Shown: positions 16,901 to 20,091 of the stretch, piece by piece
Layout of the letters: every line of letters begins with the position of its first letter
Position numbering within the stretch: the first letter of the stretch is position 1
Assembly: GCA_017940955.1 (NCBI GenBank)
Contig: JAGAXP010000112.1
Span: 1-20,091, forward strand
Source: Oribacterium sp.
GTDB taxonomy: Bacteria > Bacillota_A > Clostridia > Lachnospirales > Lachnospiraceae
Direction: 5' to 3'
DNA: 20,091 nucleotides
Made by a program: the position numbers and the translations under genes
Notes under the pieces: model-generated
What the model was told of the DNA's origin: nothing
The model's database searches: none
Seen by the model: the letters and a program-made list of their open reading frames with translations, nothing else

Positions 16901-17451
16901 TTTGAAATAAACTCCTGAAGTTTCCCCTCATTATCCAGAGTTCTCTCAAGATCAGCCACCCAAGGACTTGTTCCGCAATACCCTACTGATTCATTAAACG
17001 CACGAAGCATAATATCCATGATGGCCTGCGTTCTCGTTTTGGAGTCAGACTTAGCCTTGCTATCAATATTAAACAGAACAACCTTATTATCAGCCTTGGC
17101 ACATGTCTGTATGTCTGCGAGTACCATCTGATCTTTTATCTTCCCATCAAAGTATTTTGCAGACTCAACTCCATTAACTATCTCGTTTTCCAGAATATAG
17201 CCAAGTATCTTGAGAAAGTGCGATTTACCGGATCCAAAGAAACCGGTGATCCATACTCCGATTTTCTCTGTCGGATTGTTTATTGATTCACGGTATCTGC
17301 GGAAAAAGGTGCGAAATGATTTTGTTATCTCATCTGTGCAGACATACTCTTCCAGTTCCTGCTTCTTTTGCTTATCGTCTTCGTTTCCTATGGTCACCAC
17401 GCCCTGTATGGGACGGTCAATTTCCTTTTCGAAGAGTTCTCTAATAATCAT
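13930..17451 (-). CDS. brxC: BREX BrxC, P-loop ATPase
   Basis: A 1173-residue P-loop ATPase of the BrxC/PglY type, a core BREX subunit related to ORC/Cdc6-like AAA ATPases and needed for both methylation and restriction. Walker A is GFFGSGKS at residues 70-77, and Walker B is FLMDEVGQF at 257-265. The N-terminus MIIRELFEKEIDRPIQGVV is typical of the family. The C-terminal third is long, helical and rich in Lys/Glu (around KSAEMSDRIKRAED and KDEILKDKLEATRKRIETD), consistent with an assembly role. The frame is open further upstream to 17514, but that would extend deep into brxB. I choose the ATG at 17451 because AAAGGAG (17460-17466) lies 8 bases before it and the sequence after it fits family starts. 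The resulting overlap with brxB is 11 bases. Confidence 0.95.
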   Translation of the reverse strand: MIIRELFEKEIDRPIQGVVTIGNEDDKQKKQELEEYVCTDEITKSFRTFFRRYRESINNPTEKIGVWITGFFGSGKSHFLKILGYILENEIVNGVESAKYFDGKIKDQMVLADIQTCAKADNKVVLFNIDSKAKSDSKTRTQAIMDIMLRAFNESVGYCGTSPWVADLERTLDNEGKLQEFISKFEESSGRNWVQTRAKALLNRDHIIKALVESRNMSEESAKQFIEDQTKNFTNTTEEFAKIVDAYCVKNKTRVIFLMDEVGQFIGDNTQLMLNLQTCVEDLGKFCRGQAWVVVTSQQELKAMIDSTKDKQQDFSKIQGRFDTRLLLSGANADEVIKKRILEKKEIAETPLRALYDANSNKLSQLILFQAKPTWSGYKDAEDFKNVYPFVSYQFELLQKVFEAIREHGMSEGRHLSQNERSLLSAFQNSAKDAADLESGILVPFDSFYSTIEEFIDYDIKTVFSNAEKRTSLDPFAIRVLRVLFMIKHVKEMPATIDRLATLMVDNIGAEKATLKNKILEALQQLEEETLIQKNGEEYDFLTNAEQDVNKQINNSAYNEGEVQRTIFDIIYDRILESNKYRYEGRYDFGLNRYVDSEIKGSFSQDSITIKVLTQFSSERSETDFQAESVRTNSIVVDLTEGTYIDELIRANKISTFKRNNSASMSASLTEIMSKKSAEMSDRIKRAEDIIRTVLRTAPIYLSGTKLDVKQKDGKDRLQDALKEMVKHDYFKLGLVSYFYPDQRSILTMLNDNNMEVTGDDISGHSNSSAYDEICAKIKDDIGIHRTVTVKSLLDNFSKKPYGWRELDIQGMIGVLWKHHKIQILIHDNEVDENNTSFKNDLVRKNNTDTMVIRLQEKIDEQILYSVKRIMSDTYSENLPLEESKLKDGVVTFFGRKKDFLSGLKQKYGSDYAGCSVAADVFKDFDAIIHASDTLSIFQEIINRKDSLESKAETLEQLEAFYKEGSNQQKNYQDAKDICNWYSQNSTLQDLSKLDDVVSRMKEIISLDMPFTRMNELANLVFQASSAKDEILKDKLEATRKRIETDRDTVARELSDAMAADITDDQKSRIQEKADSVSGQYDDWLSALSSQTANMDSYVTASANNLSGFKQFISSVMNEGNDRPVRAKRVRIIDYVPTVNKKITSAQDVDKVLDAIREKLLAELENNDEIDLG

Positions 17452-18046
17452 TTCCAATTCTCCTTTCCACCAGAGGGAATGCCCTGTAATAGTTGTCATC
17501 ATCAAGACGCTCAAACAATCTTAATGTCATCTTTTCCTTTGTCTCATATCTGCCGGGGTACATCATAACAACAGGATTCCTGCGAAAGATGCTCTGCAGG
17601 TTATTCAATATCGTGTGGCTCCTGACAACCGGAAACGCCTTTCCGACGCCTGTGATAAGGACAATGCTGTTTCCATCGTCTGCAACCCCTTCCTTGAATT
17701 TGTCAAGGAAAGCATTCTCCTCTTCTTCCACCGATAACAATGTCTGGAAAACCTCTCGCAGAAGAAGATCCTTTTCATAATCCTTTTCCATACGGAGGAC
17801 ATCCTCCATATATCCTTCTTCTTCGATGATCTGAAGCATCATCTCATACAGATCAAATTCAGCAATAGCGGGGTTCCGATCCTTTAGCTTTTTTACTTCT
17901 TTTCTTATGAGCAATTCATCAGCAGGAGCGTAATCAAATATATAAAAGCGGAGGTCGTTTCCCGTTCCATATCTTGTCAATGCTTCTACGCTGATCATTC
18001 TGTCTTCAAGGTCTATAAATCTCTCATTTAGTGGTCTTTCTGCCAT
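17441..18046 (-). CDS. brxB: BREX BrxB (DUF1788)
   Basis: A 201-residue protein matching the BrxB/DUF1788 family, a small core BREX subunit that bridges PglZ and the other components; it has no known enzymatic motif. Recognisable parts are the N-terminal LNERFIDLEDRM, the FYIFDYAPADELLIRKEVKKL stretch, a VLITGVGKAFPVVRSHTILNN segment and the following VVMMYPGRYE, then LRLFERLDDDNYYRAFPLVER at the end. An in-frame GTG at 18055 exists, but AGGCGGTG (18053-18060) is well placed for the ATG at 18046 and overlaps the GTG, so I choose the ATG. This ribosome site lies in the last codons of brxA, and the start precedes the brxA stop region by 2 bases of separation, so translation is likely coupled. 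Confidence 0.93.
   Translation of the reverse strand: MAERPLNERFIDLEDRMISVEALTRYGTGNDLRFYIFDYAPADELLIRKEVKKLKDRNPAIAEFDLYEMMLQIIEEEGYMEDVLRMEKDYEKDLLLREVFQTLLSVEEEENAFLDKFKEGVADDGNSIVLITGVGKAFPVVRSHTILNNLQSIFRRNPVVMMYPGRYETKEKMTLRLFERLDDDNYYRAFPLVERRIGNDY
17460..17466 (-). promoter_or_regulatory. Ribosome-binding site deciding the brxC start, inside brxB
   Basis: AAAGGAG on the minus strand is 8 bases before the ATG at 17451. It rules against the longer in-frame opening at 17514 and places the start within the last codons of brxB. Confidence 0.85.
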
Positions 18047-18047
18047 A

Positions 18048-18653
18048 TCAATCACCGCCTAAAGTAGCTTTCAAATAATCTTTATCTCCGATCAGTTCTA
18101 TATGCTCTTCTACTGCCGGATGTATCATCATACGTTCTACAACAATAGTCTTTCTCTCTCTTCTCCCAAGTCCGGATTCTACCAAAATGTTCCTGTAGCC
18201 TTTGGTAAGACACTTAAGAGTGAATTCGCCCCATTTGGCTACAATCAAGTCAACCTGCTTTTTACTCTCAAAGAAGCTATCGAAATCGTCTATTGATAAG
18301 TATTGACGCTCCGGGTTCATAAGAGCATCCCTGTATTTTTCAAACAAAAAGTCAAAGAACAATGTATCAGTCTTTGCTATCGCATATACTAAAATGAACT
18401 TGGATGTTGCGACGTCCGCACCATAAAACTCTTTTAGAAGAAATTCATCAAGCGAGCAAAGACGGTTATATACTACATTTGTCACTTCCCTTCTCCGCTC
18501 CAGCGACTCTATCTCAACATAGTTTTCATCAAAGCATTTTTTGTATAGTTCATCATAATCCAGTCCGTCCAACATCAGCTTCGCAACCTTTTTCGCTATA
18601 GGATATTTGAACGGAGTCTTCTTTATTGCCGAAGAATATGGCTTTCTGTTCAT
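18048..18653 (-). CDS. brxA: BREX BrxA (DUF1819)
   Basis: A 201-residue protein of the BrxA/DUF1819 family, a small helical DNA-binding protein that is the first gene of type 1 BREX operons. Family features visible here are an N-terminal basic segment (NRKPYSSAIKKTPFKYPIAKKVAKL), ESLERRREVTNVVYNRL, the VATSKFILVYAIAKTDTLFFDF helix pair and the VAKWGEFTLKCLTKGYRNILVESGL segment near the C-terminus. The frame is open back to 18746, but that extension would include the promoter. GAGAGG (18660-18665) lies 6 bases before the ATG at 18653, so that start is preferred. There is no brxR-type regulator gene between this gene and the upstream terminator. The stop TGA is immediately followed by the brxB start. 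Confidence 0.93.
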   Translation of the reverse strand: MNRKPYSSAIKKTPFKYPIAKKVAKLMLDGLDYDELYKKCFDENYVEIESLERRREVTNVVYNRLCSLDEFLLKEFYGADVATSKFILVYAIAKTDTLFFDFLFEKYRDALMNPERQYLSIDDFDSFFESKKQVDLIVAKWGEFTLKCLTKGYRNILVESGLGRRERKTIVVERMMIHPAVEEHIELIGDKDYLKATLGGD

Positions 18654-18659
18654 TTTTCG

Positions 18660-18665
18660 CCTCTC
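18660..18665 (-). promoter_or_regulatory. Ribosome-binding site deciding the brxA start
   Basis: On the minus strand GAGAGG is followed by six bases (CGAAAA) and ATG. It selects the start at 18653 over the longer in-frame opening at 18746, which overlaps the -35 box. Confidence 0.85.
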
Positions 18666-18717
18666 TGTTAGTCCTTTTACACAAAACATAAATCTATTGC
18701 CAGTATCTCTGTGTACA

Positions 18718-18746
18718 ATAATAACAAAACCATATACATATGTCAA
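18718..18746 (-). promoter_or_regulatory. Housekeeping sigma-type promoter of the BREX (and possibly CBASS) operon
   Basis: On the minus strand a perfect -35 box TTGACA (18746-18741) is followed by a 17-base spacer and a -10 box TATTAT (18723-18718), which has an extended TG motif just upstream (TGTTATTAT). Transcription should start near 18711, giving a leader of about 58 bases before brxA. It lies directly after the terminator of the ICE-type gene, so the defence operon appears to have its own strong, constitutive-looking promoter. The short ACATATGT palindrome abutting the -35 box could be an operator, but it is too short to claim. Confidence 0.85.
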
Positions 18747-18784
18747 TAAAAAGTGTTCCTTTTCAGATGCAAATTGAATTGCAT

Positions 18785-18820
18785 AAAAATATGGGCATGA
18801 GACCGAAGTCCCACACCCAT
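18785..18820 (-). terminator. Rho-independent terminator after the ICE-type gene
   Basis: On the minus strand 18820-18791 folds into a 13-base-pair stem (three G-U wobbles) around a stable TTCG tetraloop, with arms ATGGGTGTGGGAC and GTCTCATGCCCAT. It is followed by A-TTTTT (18790-18785). It starts 5 bases after the stop codon at 18826 and sits between that gene and the BREX promoter, so it insulates the defence operon from upstream transcription. Confidence 0.9.
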
Positions 18821-18825
18821 ACGCA

Positions 18826-20091
18826 TTATATATCTCTTTGCGAGGCTATAACCTCATTTCGCACCTGTCGCTGTGTTTCTCTTTGGGGGACTGCACTGTT
18901 TGCCGCCACGATAGCCTTCTTCTCAGCCAGTCGTGCCCGAAGTGACGGGCGTTCTCCCCTTGCCCTGCGTTTCCGCTCTTCTTCCTCAATACGCTCCTGT
19001 TCTTCGATGCGCTCACGCTCCGTATTGCGTGCTTCCTTGCGCTCTTCTGCCTTTGGGACTGTATTGCTGAGGTAGTTGTCGATCTGGTTCAGATTCTCCT
19101 CTTCCAGCTCCTCCACCTTTGCAAGTGGCTTATACTCTGCCAACTTCACAAGAAGTTCCGCCGCTTTGCGGACATCCTCGATGTTATCGCTCTCAGATAC
19201 CACATCGGAGAGGTACTTCTTATAATCCCCGGCATTACCGCTTCTGATATCTGCAGCGATGTTCTGCACCTGCACCTCCCAGTTATCGACCGTATCACTA
19301 TACTCATAAGGATCAAAATCTCTGGAGAAGCGGTCGATCTCCGCGGCCAGCTTTGCGGCTTCGTCAACATATACCGGTTTTACAGCATCCATATCAGCCA
19401 TTTGACTTTCCTGCACTTCAAATCCCGGCAGTTTCCCGTATATTTTCGCATCAGGAAACGCTTCAATGACCTGTCCTACCTTGGATATGGCCTGCTGATC
19501 ATTCCATATCTCAGGGATATACCGCAGGTTATCAAGGTCTATGGTATTACCGTAAAGGATATCGCATTGAAGATCATCCATGGTCTGAGTCCCGGGCTTA
19601 TGTATATTGATACCAACAGCGGGGATCATATTATTATGATCTTTCTGCATGGTATCAAATAGGTCTTTTGCCTCCTCTATGGTGGCAATGCCCTCATGAT
19701 AGGCTCCCATACTATGGAATTCCCCGCACTCCGCCACGGTATAGGTTAAAACCGCCTGCTTTTCAGCCAGATATGTCTCCACACTGCTCAGATACTCCGA
19801 AAGGCTCCCGTGCTGTTCCTGAGATATGGGATTGATATCAAGGTTTACGCCTCCCATAATGATATTACTCTGATGAAGGGTATTAAACAGTTCATCTTCC
19901 CTCACCGAACCGCTGTAATACAGCACCACATCAAGGTCAGCGCCCTTGTCCTCCATACCTCTGCACCGACTGCCGGATACAACTACATCCTCAATGTTTA
20001 CATCCATTCCGTAATCATTCACTATACCCTGAACTATATTTTTGACATCAGCCTCTATCGTTTCGGGATTCATACCATCAAGCTCATGAAA
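18826..20091 (-). CDS. ICE-type large multi-domain protein, C-terminal part, with nucleotidyltransferase domain
   Basis: The frame is open from the window edge (20091) to the TAA at 18826; the ATG at 20073 has in-frame coding sequence before it, so this is probably the C-terminal 421 residues of a larger protein. Near the N-terminal side is a minimal nucleotidyltransferase pattern: VVVSGSRCRG, then GADLDVVLYYSG with the paired Asp, and VNLDINPI as a third acidic site. Next comes TYTVAECGEFHSMGAYHEGI and the GINIHKPGTQTMDDLQCDIL region, then a KKYLSDVV / LAKVEELEEENLNQIDNYLS section and an Arg/Glu-rich coiled tail ending PSLRARLAEKKA. I recognise these blocks from large polyvalent cargo proteins of Firmicute conjugative transposons. 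Function is unknown, and adenylyl transfer or an antitoxin-like role are guesses. Local GC is higher than in the defence genes. Confidence 0.7.
   Translation of the reverse strand, partial: FHELDGMNPETIEADVKNIVQGIVNDYGMDVNIEDVVVSGSRCRGMEDKGADLDVVLYYSGSVREDELFNTLHQSNIIMGGVNLDINPISQEQHGSLSEYLSSVETYLAEKQAVLTYTVAECGEFHSMGAYHEGIATIEEAKDLFDTMQKDHNNMIPAVGINIHKPGTQTMDDLQCDILYGNTIDLDNLRYIPEIWNDQQAISKVGQVIEAFPDAKIYGKLPGFEVQESQMADMDAVKPVYVDEAAKLAAEIDRFSRDFDPYEYSDTVDNWEVQVQNIAADIRSGNAGDYKKYLSDVVSESDNIEDVRKAAELLVKLAEYKPLAKVEELEEENLNQIDNYLSNTVPKAEERKEARNTERERIEEQERIEEEERKRRARGERPSLRARLAEKKAIVAANSAVPQRETQRQVRNEVIASQRDI

Noticed and set aside
17452..17514. A 21-residue N-terminal extension of BrxC
   Set aside because: It overlaps brxB in another frame, lacks a ribosome site at 17514, and the ATG at 17451 has a strong site and a family-like N-terminus.
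18654..18746. A 31-residue N-terminal extension of BrxA
   Set aside because: The extension covers the -35 and -10 boxes, so it would not be transcribed from this promoter; GAGAGG before 18653 marks the real start.
18785..18820. Terminator hairpin as a recombination or attachment site
   Set aside because: The perfect stem, TTCG loop and following T tract explain it fully as a terminator, and no second copy was found near the left edge.

Overview
The window looks like part of an integrated mobile element in a low-to-moderate GC Firmicute, most likely a gut Clostridia/Lachnospiraceae member. I infer this from the purine-rich AGGAGG-type ribosome sites, the A/T-rich codon use, and a protein at the right edge that resembles the large multi-domain cargo proteins of Firmicute integrative conjugative elements (ICEs). 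Every gene I can support lies on the minus strand, so gene order runs from high to low coordinates. I saw no tRNA, rRNA, CRISPR array or insertion sequence.

Right edge (18826-20091): the C-terminal part of an ICE-type large protein carrying a nucleotidyltransferase domain. Its base composition is visibly more GC-rich than the rest. It is closed by a strong hairpin terminator (18785-18820).

BREX module (5737-18746): an extended -10 promoter with consensus -35 box (18718-18746) drives a complete type 1 BREX set in the canonical order brxA, brxB, brxC, pglX, pglZ, brxL. Intergenic gaps are 8-12 bases, or the genes overlap. BREX marks host DNA by adenine methylation and blocks replication of unmarked phage DNA.

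CBASS module (1508-5721): only 15 bases after brxL begins a complete type II CBASS set: a cGAS/DncV-like nucleotidyltransferase, Cap2 (E2-E1 fusion), Cap3 (JAB/JAMM peptidase) and a two-helix membrane protein with a C-terminal SAVED domain (Cap14-like effector). The expected logic is that the nucleotidyltransferase makes a cyclic oligonucleotide on infection, Cap2 and Cap3 attach and remove its C-terminus to prime it, and the SAVED protein senses the signal and damages the membrane. I see no terminator or obvious promoter between BREX and CBASS, so the two may share one transcript.

Left tail (1-1511): a nucleoside 2-deoxyribosyltransferase-like protein whose start overlaps the effector stop (ATGA), a 70-residue unknown, a DUF4298-type protein, a 67-residue chimera of a flavodoxin-type N-terminus and a nitroreductase-type C-terminus, and the beginning of an unknown gene that leaves the window. 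These look like element cargo, and no terminator separates them from the defence genes.

The most notable result is the apparent single-transcript coupling of complete BREX-1 and type II CBASS systems, with a deoxyribosyltransferase-like gene translationally linked to the CBASS effector.
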